Below, piece by piece: positions 26,140 to 35,179 of a DNA stretch of 64,000 nt (position 1 is the stretch's first letter; every line of letters begins with the position of its first letter). The translations under genes were made by a program, and so were the position numbers. Origin of the DNA: Acidobacterium sp. GTDB lineage: Bacteria; Acidobacteriota; Vicinamibacteria; Vicinamibacterales; UBA2999. The DNA lies in the NCBI GenBank assembly GCA_002737365.1, contig NSIL01000005.1, positions 118,399-182,398 on the forward strand. The letters run 5' to 3'. Below the pieces are notes generated by a model. It worked only from the letters and a program-made list of their open reading frames with translations. It was not told the origin of the DNA and did not search any database.

Positions 26140-26839
26140 ATGGAGAACTCGATGAAGACAGTGCACGCTGGTGTGATCGCCCTCGGGCTGGCCGTGGCCA
26201 TCGGTCTGGCCGGGGCGAACGCGCAGGGTCCGACGCCCTACAAGCTGGGCATGTTCCAGCAAGGGACCCGGTCGTTCGTGGGCATGGTCATCCACAACGA
26301 TACGGTCGTGGTTGACCTGTCACGCGCCAGTGTTGGCGTCCCCGCGACGCTGAAGCAGCTCATTGCCGGCTGGGACGCCGGTACCGGCACACGACTGGCC
26401 GCGCTGGCCGCTGCATCCACGGCCAAGGCGCCGGAGTTTTCAATGAAGGTGTCAGCAGTCAAGACGCTGCCGCCGATTCCGGATCCCTCGGTGTTGCTCA
26501 ATGCCGCGGTGAATTACAGCGAACACGGCATCGAGATGACCGGCGTCGCGACCACCGCGGCCAGCGCCGACAAGCCAGAAGCTCGCGATCAAGTTCTCGC
26601 TGAGCGGCAAGGTGATGCAGGACTCGAACACCGATCGCATGACGCATAACGTGTACGAACTGGTCGAATACGCATCGCACCTGTTCACGCTGCGGCCGGG
26701 CGACATGATCTCGTCGGGTAGCCCGGCCGGTGTCGGTACGGCGCGCGGCACACCGATCTACTTCAAGGACGGCGACACGTCCACGTGCACGATCGAAAGC
26801 ATCGGCACACTCGAAAACCCTGTCAAGGCGGAGAAGTAA
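26140..26839 (+). pseudogene. fumarylacetoacetate hydrolase family gene with internal deletion and frameshift
   Basis: The first part (from 26140, with an export signal ending GLAGANAQG) reads as the N-terminus of a secreted FAH-family protein up to about 26575 (LNAAVNYSEHGIEM). At about 26576 the family's C-terminal part begins in another frame (QKLAIKFSLSGKVMQDSN, then LRPGDMISSGSPAGVGTA) and runs to TAA at 26839. Roughly 150 central residues, including the metal-binding glutamates and aspartate of the FAH active site, are missing. It is therefore inactive unless the gap is an assembly error. FAH enzymes cleave or decarboxylate beta-keto acids. Confidence 0.75.
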
Positions 26840-27201
26840 TGCCCTCAACTACCCGGCTCTTTGGACTGATTTTGATCGTGCTGGGCATTGCCAGCTATGT
26901 GATGACCGCACGCTCCAGCCTGACCGCGCTCATTCCGGCGATCTTCGGCGCGATCTTTGTCATTTGCGCGCTGGTGGCCAGGAGCGAAGCCATGCGCAAG
27001 CACGCGATGCATGCGGCGGTGGCAGTCGGCTTGATCGGCGCGCTGGCGTCGCTGGTCCGCGCCATTCCGGCCGTGATCGACGGCAACGCCACGCGGCCGG
27101 CCGTGATGTCGCAACTGGTCATGGCCGCCCTGCTGCTCGTCTATGTCTACCTGGGCGTGCAGTCGTTCATCGCCGCCCGCAAAGCCAGGCTGGGTCGATA
27201 A
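26839..27201 (+). CDS. small four-helix membrane protein, unknown function
   Basis: 120 residues beginning at an ATG that overlaps the stop of the decayed FAH gene (TAATG). Four hydrophobic segments are visible: LFGLILIVLGIASYVM, LIPAIFGAIFVICALV, AVAVGLIGALASLVRAIP and LVMAALLLVYVYLGVQSF. No family is recognised. The overlap implies it was once translationally coupled to the FAH protein; with that gene broken, its expression may now depend on the remnant frame ending at the same stop. Confidence 0.65.
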   Translation: MPSTTRLFGLILIVLGIASYVMTARSSLTALIPAIFGAIFVICALVARSEAMRKHAMHAAVAVGLIGALASLVRAIPAVIDGNATRPAVMSQLVMAALLLVYVYLGVQSFIAARKARLGR

Positions 27202-27203
27202 AG

Positions 27204-27250
27204 TCAACCTGCTTCACTTTCATGTATATCGTAAAACTCAAGCAGGTTGA
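27204..27250. terminator. bidirectional terminator hairpin
   Basis: An 11-bp perfect inverted repeat, 27204-27214 with 27240-27250, loop of 25 bases, followed by GTTTT on the plus strand. It lies between two convergent genes and overlaps the stop codon of the GcvT-like gene. Confidence 0.7.
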
Positions 27251-28458
27251 GTTTTCCGAGGCGGGTTGAAAAACGGCATCGGGACGACGGTGGCGCGGGC
27301 GCGATGGCGAACGGCGTCCACCGTAATCTCCATTTCGAGACGGGTACCCTGGGTGAAATGGGGCGCCTCAATCGTCGCCAGGGCGATCAGCTTCTTCATC
27401 ACCGGCGACCACGTCGTTGACGTGGCTCGACCAACCTGCGCGCGGCCCTTGTAGACGGGCACGGCCACGCGCGAGGTGCCCGCCGGCGCGGTTGGCGGCA
27501 GGCCCACCGCTTCGTACAGCTTCTCCACTTCGGTCCACTCGATCTCAAGTCCGACAATCTGACGGGGATGTCCACGCAGCACCTCGCTCGCGAGAGCCTT
27601 GCGGCCGATGAATGGGCCCTTCTTCAAGTCCACCAGCCGCGCCATGCCAAGCTCGAACGGGGTGTACTTCTGCGACTCGATCAGCGCCTTGCGGCTGCCG
27701 TTGAAGTCCACGTCGATCAGCAACAGCCCAGCCTCTATGCGCGCGATGTCCAGTGCCTGCATGCCGACGGGATGCAAATCGAACGCGGGACCGGCGGAGA
27801 CGATGGCGTCCCAAACCTGCAGGGACGCGTCCCACGGCATCCAGATCTCGTAGCCGAGATCGCCGGTGTAGCCGGTGCGCGAGATGTCAACCGGCACGCC
27901 GCCAATGGTCCCTGTGGTCGCTCTGAAATAGCGGAGCGAGTCAAGGTTGGCGGTCGTCACTTGTCGCAGCAGCGCGGCCGAGGTCGGTCCCTGCAGCGCC
28001 AGCGCCGCGACGTGTTCCGAGACATCGGCCACTTGCACGTCGAGGCCCGAGGCGTTTTGCGTGAGCCATCGCAGGCTGGGGTCGGCGGCGGTCCAGCGGT
28101 ATGACTGGTCCGCGACCCGCGTCACCGTCCCGTCATCAATCACCTTGCCTTCGTCATCGCACCACGGCGTGTAGAAGACCTGGCCGACAGCCATCTTGGT
28201 TGCATCGCGGGTGATGATGCGATTCACCAGCCGCGTCGCGTCACGACCCGAGACCTGGTACTTGAAGAGCGGCGAGATGTCGATCAACCCGCAGGCGTTA
28301 CGCAGCGCGTTGTACTCGTGCTCGTAGTGCGTCTCGTAGGCGCTGACCGCATAGTACCCCGCCCAGTCGCGATAGTTGAGGCTTTCGCACAGTTCGCGGG
28401 TACGGGCGTGGAAGGCGGAACCAACGGGCACGGGAGGAGTATAAGACGCCGGGTTCAT
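27238..28458 (-). CDS. GcvT-like aminomethyltransferase family protein
   Basis: A 406-residue folate-binding aminomethyltransferase-fold protein. Family signatures include GLIDISPLFKYQVSGRDATR near the N-terminus, SRTGYTGDLGYEIW in the centre and a C-terminal beta-barrel domain (IVGLEIEW, GRATSTTWSP). GcvT transfers the aminomethyl carbon of glycine to tetrahydrofolate; relatives demethylate dimethylglycine, sarcosine or DMSP. There is no gcvH or gcvP nearby, so a demethylase-type role on another methylated substrate is as likely as glycine cleavage. It is divergent from two flavoprotein genes across a short inverted repeat that contains its own start codon. Confidence 0.82.
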   Translation of the reverse strand: MNPASYTPPVPVGSAFHARTRELCESLNYRDWAGYYAVSAYETHYEHEYNALRNACGLIDISPLFKYQVSGRDATRLVNRIITRDATKMAVGQVFYTPWCDDEGKVIDDGTVTRVADQSYRWTAADPSLRWLTQNASGLDVQVADVSEHVAALALQGPTSAALLRQVTTANLDSLRYFRATTGTIGGVPVDISRTGYTGDLGYEIWMPWDASLQVWDAIVSAGPAFDLHPVGMQALDIARIEAGLLLIDVDFNGSRKALIESQKYTPFELGMARLVDLKKGPFIGRKALASEVLRGHPRQIVGLEIEWTEVEKLYEAVGLPPTAPAGTSRVAVPVYKGRAQVGRATSTTWSPVMKKLIALATIEAPHFTQGTRLEMEITVDAVRHRARATVVPMPFFNPPRKTQPA

Positions 28459-28502
28459 TTTGTGTGCGGCTCCGGCGTTGATTCGGAGAAAATGAACCCG
28501 GC
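28448..28502. repeat. 14-bp perfect inverted repeat between divergent genes, with a leader mini-ORF
   Basis: The sequence AAAATGAACCCGGC on the minus strand at 28461-28448 is the start of the GcvT-like gene (Met-Asn-Pro). It is repeated exactly on the plus strand at 28489-28502. The plus copy opens a six-codon frame (MNPAAS) whose TGA overlaps the ATG of the next gene at 28509. A CGGAGA Shine-Dalgarno-like stretch precedes that mini-ORF. Confidence 0.6.
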
Positions 28503-28508
28503 GGCTTC

Positions 28509-30089
28509 ATGAAATACGATGCGATCGTGATCGGCGGCGGACACAACGGCCTGACCTGTGCCGCCTACCTCGCGCGAGCTGGCCGCAAGGTCTTGGTGCT
28601 GGAGCGGCGGCATGTCGTTGGCGGCGCCGCGGTCACCGAAGAGGTGTTTCCGGGCTTCCAGTTCTCGGTCTGCTCGTACGTGGTCTCGCTGTTACGGCCA
28701 GAAATCATCCGCGAGCTCGATCTCCCCCGCCATGGCATGGAGCTGTTGCCACTCGACGGCACCATGACGCCGATGCCGAACGGCGATTACCTGTGGCGGG
28801 TGAACGACCACGACCAAACTCGTCGCGACATTGCCCGGCACTCGCGCCTTGATGCCGAGGCCTACGACGAGTACGGCAAGGCCATGGTCGAAATGGGCCG
28901 GTTCGCCAAGCCGATCATGGGCATGTTGCCGCCCGACCCCACCTCCCTCGACCCGCGTGGCCTGCTCGAGCTGCTCGGCATGGGCAAGCGCTTCCGCGAC
29001 ATGCGGTTCCACGACAAGGTGAACCAGGTGCAGTTGTTGACCATGAGCGCGGTCGACTTCCTGGATCAGTGGTTCGAGACCGATGTGCTGAAGGCGACGA
29101 TGTCGGCGTCAGGGATCATCGGGACATTCCTGGGCGTGCGATCGCCCGGCACGGCTTATGTGCTGTTGCATCACTACATGGGAGAAATCGATGGCGCTTT
29201 CCGCTCGTGGGGCCTGTCGCGCGGTGGCACGGGCGCGGTGTCGAACGCCATTGCCGCGGCGGCCGTCGAGTTCGGCGCCGAGATCCGCACCAATGCGCCG
29301 GTCGCGCAGATTCTCAGCAAGAACGGCCGCGCCACTGGTGTGGCGTTGGCCAACGGCGATGAGATTCACGCGAGTGTGGTGGTCTCGAGCGTCGACCCCA
29401 ACCTGACGTTCCTGAAGTTCATGAACGAGCGCGACTTGCCGTCGGATTTCGTTGACGCCGTCAAGCGCTACAAGTACCGCGGTTCGTCAGGCAAGGTGAA
29501 CTTGGCTCTCGACGCGCTGCCGAATTTCACCTGCCTGCCCGGCGCAGGTCCGCACCTGCGTGGCGCCATCTCGATTTCTCCCAGCATCGACTACATGGAG
29601 CGGGCCTATGACGATGCGAAGTACGGGAAGTTTTCGAGCCGGCCGTACATGGACATGGTGATTCCGTCGTTGACCGATCCGTCGGTGGCGCCGGCCGGCA
29701 AGCACGTGATGTCGTGCTTCGTGCAGTACGCACCGTATCACCTGAAAGACGGCGTCTGGGACGACGCCCGTCGCGAGGCGTTTGGCGATGCGGTGATCGA
29801 CACCATCGCGGAGTATGCCCCGAACATCAAGGACATCATCCTGCATCGCCAGGTCCTGACGCCGCTCGACATCGAGCGCGAGTTCGGCCTGACCGAAGGC
29901 AACATCTTCCAGGGCGAGCTGACACTCGAGCAGCTGTTCTTCTTGAGGCCGGTGCCCGGCTACGCGCAGTACGCGACGCCGGTCGAGCGCCTCTACATGT
30001 GCGGGTCGGCGACCCATCCGGGCGGCGGCATCATGGGTGCGCCGGGCAGAAATGCGGCGACGCGCATCCTGAAAGACGGCCGCAGATGA
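28509..30089 (+). CDS. FAD-dependent oxidoreductase, PYROXD2/phytoene-desaturase-like
   Basis: 526 residues. The N-terminal Rossmann FAD-binding motif GGGHNGLTCAAYLARAG is followed by GGAAVTEEVFPGF; the C-terminal flavin-binding element is MCGSATHPGGGIMGAPG. This is the CrtI/PYROXD2 branch of flavin amine oxidases, usually annotated 'NAD(P)/FAD-dependent oxidoreductase'. Carotenoid desaturation is possible in principle, but no phytoene synthase is nearby and the substrate is unknown. ATG 28509 overlaps a tiny upstream frame (ATGA). The next gene is a paralogue with a 4-base overlap, so the two products may act together. Confidence 0.82.
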   Translation: MKYDAIVIGGGHNGLTCAAYLARAGRKVLVLERRHVVGGAAVTEEVFPGFQFSVCSYVVSLLRPEIIRELDLPRHGMELLPLDGTMTPMPNGDYLWRVNDHDQTRRDIARHSRLDAEAYDEYGKAMVEMGRFAKPIMGMLPPDPTSLDPRGLLELLGMGKRFRDMRFHDKVNQVQLLTMSAVDFLDQWFETDVLKATMSASGIIGTFLGVRSPGTAYVLLHHYMGEIDGAFRSWGLSRGGTGAVSNAIAAAAVEFGAEIRTNAPVAQILSKNGRATGVALANGDEIHASVVVSSVDPNLTFLKFMNERDLPSDFVDAVKRYKYRGSSGKVNLALDALPNFTCLPGAGPHLRGAISISPSIDYMERAYDDAKYGKFSSRPYMDMVIPSLTDPSVAPAGKHVMSCFVQYAPYHLKDGVWDDARREAFGDAVIDTIAEYAPNIKDIILHRQVLTPLDIEREFGLTEGNIFQGELTLEQLFFLRPVPGYAQYATPVERLYMCGSATHPGGGIMGAPGRNAATRILKDGRR

Positions 30090-31678
30090 CGCCGACTTTA
30101 TCGGGGCAGTCGCGCTACGACGCGATCGTCATCGGCGGCGGCGTGAACGGGCTCACATGCGCGGCCCTGCTCGGTAAGGCCGGCATTCGCACGCTGCTGG
30201 TCGAGCAGCGAGACGAGGTGGGTGGCTGCGCGGCCGAAAGCGAGATTGCCCCGGGCTTCCGCGCGCCAACGCTGGCCCACGCCACCGGCCCAGTACGCCG
30301 TGATGTCGTCGAACACCTGCAGCTCTATCTCCACGGCCTGACGTTTCTCGACACGGCGATCGAGGTCAGCAGTCTGTCGCCAGACGGACGCGCGCTGACC
30401 CTGTGGAACGATCCGCGCAAGACGGCCGAAGGCCTCGCGGCGTGGTCCACCAAGGACGCGCAAGCGTGGCCGGCGTTCCATCAGTCGCTCGGCCGACTCG
30501 GCGGATTGATCGGTTTCCTGTTTCAATCCGCGCCGCCATCGATCGACACCCCACACGCGCGCGACCTGTTCTCGTTGATGCACACGCTGTCGGCTTTCCG
30601 CGGGCTGCCGAAGGCCGACCAGTGGCGCCTGCTGCGCTGGGGACCGATGGCCGTCGCGGATCTTGTGAGCGAATCGGTCGAGACCGAGCTGCTACGCGCG
30701 ACCCTGGCAGCCGATGGAATATTCGGCGCGATGCTGGGTCCCTGGTCAGCCGGCAGCGGACTGCAGATGTTGCTCGCGGCCGCCAATCGCTCGCTCGCCT
30801 GGCCTGGCGGGCAGGTGGTGGCCGGCGGGCCGGTGGCCTTTGCCCGCGCGCTGCGGGGCGCCGCCGAACGGCATGGTGTCGAGATCAGAACTGGGTCTGC
30901 TGTCGCTCGCATTGACGTCACGGACGACTGCGCTTGCGGCGTCACGTTGGCCAGCGGCGAGCAGATCGCCGCACGGGCCGTCGTGTCAGGCGTCGATCCG
31001 AAGCGAACATTTCTCACGCTCTGCGAAGCCGATCACCTGCCGCCCGAGTTCTCGTGGCGGATCTCGCACTACCGGTCGCGCGGCACACTCGCCAAGGTCA
31101 ATTTCGCGCTCTCGGCGTTGCCGTCATTTACCGGCGCGACGCGCGAGATGCTGGCTGGGCGTATCCGTCTGGCGCCGGACCTGGATTACCTCGAGCGCGC
31201 GTTCGACCACGCGAAGTACGGCCGCTACTCGTCACACCCGTGGATCGAGTTCACTATTCCGTCGCTCGACAACCCGTCGCTTGCATCCGACGGCGCGCAC
31301 GTGCTGTCGGCGTACGCGCAGTTTGCTCCGTATCAGCTCAGAGACACGTCCTGGGATGCCGAACGCGAACCCCTCGGCGACATCGTCACTGCCACCCTTG
31401 ACCAGTACTCGCCTGGCTTCTCGTCGTCGGTCGTAGGGCGGCAGGTGCTCACGCCACTCGACCTGGAGCGCGGGTGGGGACTGACTGGCGGGCAGATTTT
31501 CCACGGCGAGTTGTCGCTGGACCAGTTCTTCACCATGCGTCCGCTGCTGGGATTTGGCGACCATCGCACGCCGATCCGAGGCCTGTTTCTGTGTAGTTCG
31601 GGCGCGCATCCGGGCACGGGCCTTACGGGAGGATCGGGGGCCAACGCCGCAGCGGTGGTGGCGCGCGAGTTGGCGTGA
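30086..31678 (+). CDS. second FAD-dependent oxidoreductase, PYROXD2/CrtI-like paralogue
   Basis: 530 residues starting at ATG 30086, overlapping the preceding stop (ATGA). The FAD motif is GGGVNGLTCAALLGKAG; the C-terminal motif LCSSGAHPGTGLTGGSGANA matches its upstream paralogue. The two share layout throughout, including FDHAKYGRYSSHPW here against YDDAKYGKFSSRPY upstream. They look like an old tandem duplication and could form a heterodimer. Substrate is unknown; both are encoded opposite a GcvT-like protein, so oxidation of a methylated or hydrophobic amine-like substrate is a possibility only. Confidence 0.82.
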   Translation: MTPTLSGQSRYDAIVIGGGVNGLTCAALLGKAGIRTLLVEQRDEVGGCAAESEIAPGFRAPTLAHATGPVRRDVVEHLQLYLHGLTFLDTAIEVSSLSPDGRALTLWNDPRKTAEGLAAWSTKDAQAWPAFHQSLGRLGGLIGFLFQSAPPSIDTPHARDLFSLMHTLSAFRGLPKADQWRLLRWGPMAVADLVSESVETELLRATLAADGIFGAMLGPWSAGSGLQMLLAAANRSLAWPGGQVVAGGPVAFARALRGAAERHGVEIRTGSAVARIDVTDDCACGVTLASGEQIAARAVVSGVDPKRTFLTLCEADHLPPEFSWRISHYRSRGTLAKVNFALSALPSFTGATREMLAGRIRLAPDLDYLERAFDHAKYGRYSSHPWIEFTIPSLDNPSLASDGAHVLSAYAQFAPYQLRDTSWDAEREPLGDIVTATLDQYSPGFSSSVVGRQVLTPLDLERGWGLTGGQIFHGELSLDQFFTMRPLLGFGDHRTPIRGLFLCSSGAHPGTGLTGGSGANAAAVVARELA

Positions 31679-31734
31679 GGCCCGAGCGAGTCTTCTGGCC
31701 CAGGGTGGTGCGGGCGGACAGTTTCTAGACGCGG

Positions 31735-32677
31735 GCTACGCCGTCCCGAGTCGATGCACCACGTGGCACCGCCGTCATCCGCGGGCAGATCATGTCGGCT
31801 GACACCGGCGCGCCGATTCGCCGCGCGCAGGTATGCATTGCCTCTCCTGATGCCCGAGAGAGCCGCGTGGCGGCGACCGACGCGCAGGGCGGCTTCGAGA
31901 TCAAGGAACTGCCCGCCGGTCGCTACACCGTGACCGCCAGCAAGGGCGGGTTCGTCTCGCTGCAATACGGCCAGCGCCGTCCCTCCGAGTCGGGAACGCC
32001 GATCGAGCTGGGCGGCGGGTGGCCGCCGCCTCACCGCGGCACTCGGCTCCAACTCGCGCGACACCACTGACGACCAGGGCCACTATCGCCTGTTCGGATT
32101 ACCGCCCGGGCACGTCGAACATCACGGAAGCGGCGCGCGTCACGCTCGCGGTGTCGCAAGATAACACCACGGTCTCGTTCGGCCTGATCGCCACCAAGCT
32201 GGTTCGGCTCACCGGACAGGTGCTGACCTCGGCTGGGGCAGCGGCGGGCGCGGTGGTGACGGGCACGGTGATCACCGACACCGGCGAGCCGTTTGATTTC
32301 CTTGCGCAGCAATTGCAGGTCGCGGCCCGCGCGGTGAACATTGACATCCCGGGTGCCGGTGGCGGGAACAGCCGTGTCGGCACCGATTGGACGTTCGAGT
32401 TGCGCGGCCTGACCGACGCGCGACTGTTCCGCGTCGGCGCGCCCCAGGGGATGCGCGCGGCAAGCCGCTGCTCGACGCCACGGTGGTGGTCTTCCCCGCC
32501 AACGACAAGCTGTGGACCTTCCAGTCGCGGTTCATCAAGGCGGCGCGGCCCGACCACGCCGGCGATCCCAAGTTCCTCGCGACCGTTAAGGACGCCGCCG
32601 CCAAACTCACGCTGGCCGACGGCGAAACCAAGGCGGGTGATCGCTCTGGGGACTTCGACCTCGGCGGCCGCAAGTAG
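31735..32677 (+). pseudogene. decayed carboxypeptidase-regulatory-like domain protein
   Basis: Three successive frames each match parts of the same Acidobacteriota-type secreted protein. The first has TAVIRGQIMSADTGAPIRRAQV and AGGFEI-like sequence ending LPAGRYTVTASKGGF. After a frame change near 32030 comes LTGQVLTSAGAAAGAVVTGTV with RVGTDWTFELRGLTDARLF. After another near 32460 comes DATVVVFPANDKLWTFQSRF with FLATVKDAAAKLTLADGE at the end. At least two frameshifts and one or more deletions are needed, so no full-length product can be made. The 1 kb between the flavoprotein and the GNAT gene holds nothing else I can see. Confidence 0.7.
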
Positions 32678-32678
32678 G

Positions 32679-33650
32679 TCAGAAGTAGTCGCTGTGCCAG
32701 TACACGACTTCGGCCGCCGTGAGCGGCGGGAGTGGCAACAGGCGATCGCGCAGCGGGCGGATCATCAGCACTTCCTGCGTCGGCGTGGCCGCCGCGACCG
32801 TGAGCTGCGGCGGCACCAGCGACTGCGGCCACCAGCAGCGGATCTCCGGCAATTTCTCGCTGGGGTGCCGCGCCAGCATGGCCTGCAGAATGGCACCGAG
32901 ACGCGCGCCGGCCGGATCGCGATCGCCGGCCTCTTCGATCATCCACCGCCCGTCCTGTTCGGTCGCCACGAGGTAGGCCACCGCTTGGTACCCCTCCTCC
33001 GCCACCAGGAACTCCGTCGTCCTGGCGCCTGACGGCAACAGGCCCGACAGCAAGCGCTTGCGGGTGATGTTGAAGCGCACGAAGTCTTCGCTGCGGTCGA
33101 GCGCGAGCCGGGCGCCGGTGGCACGCAGCGCCGACATCTCGATGATGCTGGGCAGGTCCCGCTCATCGCCGGCGCGCACGAGCATGCCCGGCGCACCGCC
33201 GCGCTTCTGGTCCACTTCGATCACCCATTCGGTCAGCGGCACGGGCACGAACTCCAGCCGCTCGTAGAAGGCCGGCGGGATTTCCGAAAAGAGCATCGCG
33301 AACTCCTGCCCCTCGGTGACCGCGGTCTCGAGCAGTCGCGCGAGCAGTTCGCGGGCAGCGCCCCGGCCGCGATAGGCCTCGGCGGTGAAGACCGCCCCAA
33401 TCCCCAGCACGCGACGAATGCGGCCGTCGAGGCGAAGCGAGAGGTCGTAGCGCTTCGCGCTCGACACGATGTGTGGACCATCAACGAGTGCGACCCGGTC
33501 GAGATGGGCAGCGCCCCACGGTGTCTTGAGCTGGGCGCGCCACGAGGTGCCGTAGTTTTCGCGCGACAGGCCGTCGCTCCAAAGAGAGCAGGTGTCGTCG
33601 AGCACGCGCTCGAGGACCTCACCAACAGCAGGGACGACATGAAATGGCAT
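32679..33650 (-). CDS. GNAT family N-acetyltransferase
   Basis: 323 residues. The N-terminal GNAT domain has the acetyl-CoA-binding segment AEAYRGRGAARELLARLLE (about residues 90-108), preceded by the VLGIGAVFT strand. The C-terminal half is a second, less typical domain that may be a degenerate GNAT repeat or sterol-carrier-like fold, as in Eis-type enzymes. The acceptor substrate is not predictable. It appears monocistronic, divergent from the DUF1800 gene. Confidence 0.75.
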   Translation of the reverse strand: MPFHVVPAVGEVLERVLDDTCSLWSDGLSRENYGTSWRAQLKTPWGAAHLDRVALVDGPHIVSSAKRYDLSLRLDGRIRRVLGIGAVFTAEAYRGRGAARELLARLLETAVTEGQEFAMLFSEIPPAFYERLEFVPVPLTEWVIEVDQKRGGAPGMLVRAGDERDLPSIIEMSALRATGARLALDRSEDFVRFNITRKRLLSGLLPSGARTTEFLVAEEGYQAVAYLVATEQDGRWMIEEAGDRDPAGARLGAILQAMLARHPSEKLPEIRCWWPQSLVPPQLTVAAATPTQEVLMIRPLRDRLLPLPPLTAAEVVYWHSDYF

Positions 33651-33705
33651 GGATTAAACGATTGCCCGACGGGGCAGGTCGAATCAGTCAGTAAGAGGTT
33701 AACTC

Positions 33706-35172
33706 ATGTGGACCCGCTCACTTGCCGCGTTGTCGTTGGTCGCCATCGTAGCCATTCACCCGCTGGCGGGCGCGCCGGCGGCTGTTCCTTCGACAGACGA
33801 GGCCATCACGCACGCGCTGAACCGGCTGACCTTTGGTCCGCGGGCCGGCGAGGTGGCGCGGGTGAAGGCCATGGGCCTGCAGAACTGGATCGACCAGCAG
33901 CTCAACCCATCGCGGATCGATGATGCGGCCCTCACCGCGAGGCTGGCGCGGCTGGAGACGCTGACGCTTGATTCGCAGACCATCCAGCGCGAGTACTCCG
34001 GCCCGGCGATGGTGGCGCGGCGCGAGCGCCAACGAACCAATCCAGACAGCGAGCCCATGGATCAGGACATGCGCCCGCCTTCGCAGCCGGAGGCCGCTAC
34101 GGCGAGGTCTGGCCGTCGCTCGCTCGAACCCAGGCGATCGGAGGCGGAAAAGGATCGGCAGGTGATCGCCGACATCGAGGAGGCCAAGCTGCTGCGCGCC
34201 CTCTACAGCGAACGGCAACTGCAGGAAGTGCTGGTTGATTTCTGGTTCAACCACTTCAACGTCTTCGCCGGCAAGGGCGCGACGCGCAACTACCTGACCG
34301 AGTACGAGCGCGAAGCCATCCGGCCGTATGTGTTGGGCAATTTCCGCGACATGCTCGAGGCCACCGCGAAGAGCCCGGCGATGCTTTTCTATCTGGACAA
34401 TTGGCAAAACGTCAGCGCGGAAGGCACCAGGACACAACGAGGGATCAACGAGAACTACGCACGAGAGTTGATGGAACTGCACACGCTGGGCGTTGACGGT
34501 GGCTATACCCAAACCGACATCGTGAACGTCGCGCGAGCGCTGACCGGTTGGACCATCCGGCCGCGCGAAGGGTCGGGCACCCAGTACGTGAAACGCCTCC
34601 ACGACGACAAGGAGAAGACGGTGCTCGGCCAGACGCTCAAGGCCGGTGGTGGCGAAAACGACATCGAGCGGGTGCTCGACATCCTGGCTGCGCAGCCAGC
34701 GACGGCACGGCACATCGCAACCAAGCTGGTGACGCGATTCGTCAGCGACACCCCGCCCCCGTCGCTGGTGGACCGCGCCGCGGCGCGCTTCACGGCCACC
34801 AAGGGCGATCTCCGCGAAGTGGTACGGACCATCGTCACGTCACCGGAGTTCTTTGCCGCCGATGCGTATCGCGTCAAGGTGAAGACGCCGCTGGATTTCG
34901 TGGCCAGCGCGCTGCGCTCGACCGGCGCCGAGATCCGCTCGGCGCTGCCGCTGGCGCGCCAGCTGCGCGACATGGGCATGCCACTCTATTTCTGCCAGCC
35001 GCCCACGGGTTACGACGACACCGCGGCCACCTGGGTTTCGGCGGGCGCGCTGGTCAGCCGCATGAACTTCGCCGTCGCGCTCAGCAAGAACGAGATCCGC
35101 GGCGTGCGCATTGCCAATCCCCCAGCCGATCTCGACAAAGAGATCGGGTCACCCGCGTTTCAGAGACAGTGA
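33706..35172 (+). CDS. DUF1800 domain-containing exported protein
   Basis: 488 residues. A Sec signal peptide (WTRSLAALSLVAIVAIHPLAGA) is followed by the DUF1800 opening HALNRLTFGPRAGEVARVKAMG. Further family marks are VDFWFNHFNVFAGKG, NYARELMELHTLGVDGGYTQ, and VARALTGWTI. The function of DUF1800 is not established; it is regularly encoded just upstream of a DUF1501 protein, as here (7 bases to the next start). An insertion rich in Arg/Pro/Ser lies at about residues 105-145. Confidence 0.85.
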   Translation: MWTRSLAALSLVAIVAIHPLAGAPAAVPSTDEAITHALNRLTFGPRAGEVARVKAMGLQNWIDQQLNPSRIDDAALTARLARLETLTLDSQTIQREYSGPAMVARRERQRTNPDSEPMDQDMRPPSQPEAATARSGRRSLEPRRSEAEKDRQVIADIEEAKLLRALYSERQLQEVLVDFWFNHFNVFAGKGATRNYLTEYEREAIRPYVLGNFRDMLEATAKSPAMLFYLDNWQNVSAEGTRTQRGINENYARELMELHTLGVDGGYTQTDIVNVARALTGWTIRPREGSGTQYVKRLHDDKEKTVLGQTLKAGGGENDIERVLDILAAQPATARHIATKLVTRFVSDTPPPSLVDRAAARFTATKGDLREVVRTIVTSPEFFAADAYRVKVKTPLDFVASALRSTGAEIRSALPLARQLRDMGMPLYFCQPPTGYDDTAATWVSAGALVSRMNFAVALSKNEIRGVRIANPPADLDKEIGSPAFQRQ

Positions 35173-35179
35173 GGCAGCC

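Noticed and set aside
28509-31678. Carotenoid biosynthesis operon
   Set aside because: The two CrtI-like proteins are closer in layout to PYROXD2-type oxidoreductases and no phytoene synthase or cyclase gene is adjacent.
33655-33705. A GCCC/GGGC hairpin upstream of the DUF1800 gene as a riboswitch
   Set aside because: The stem is only about six pairs with a three-base loop and there is no conserved core; not enough to call a regulatory RNA.
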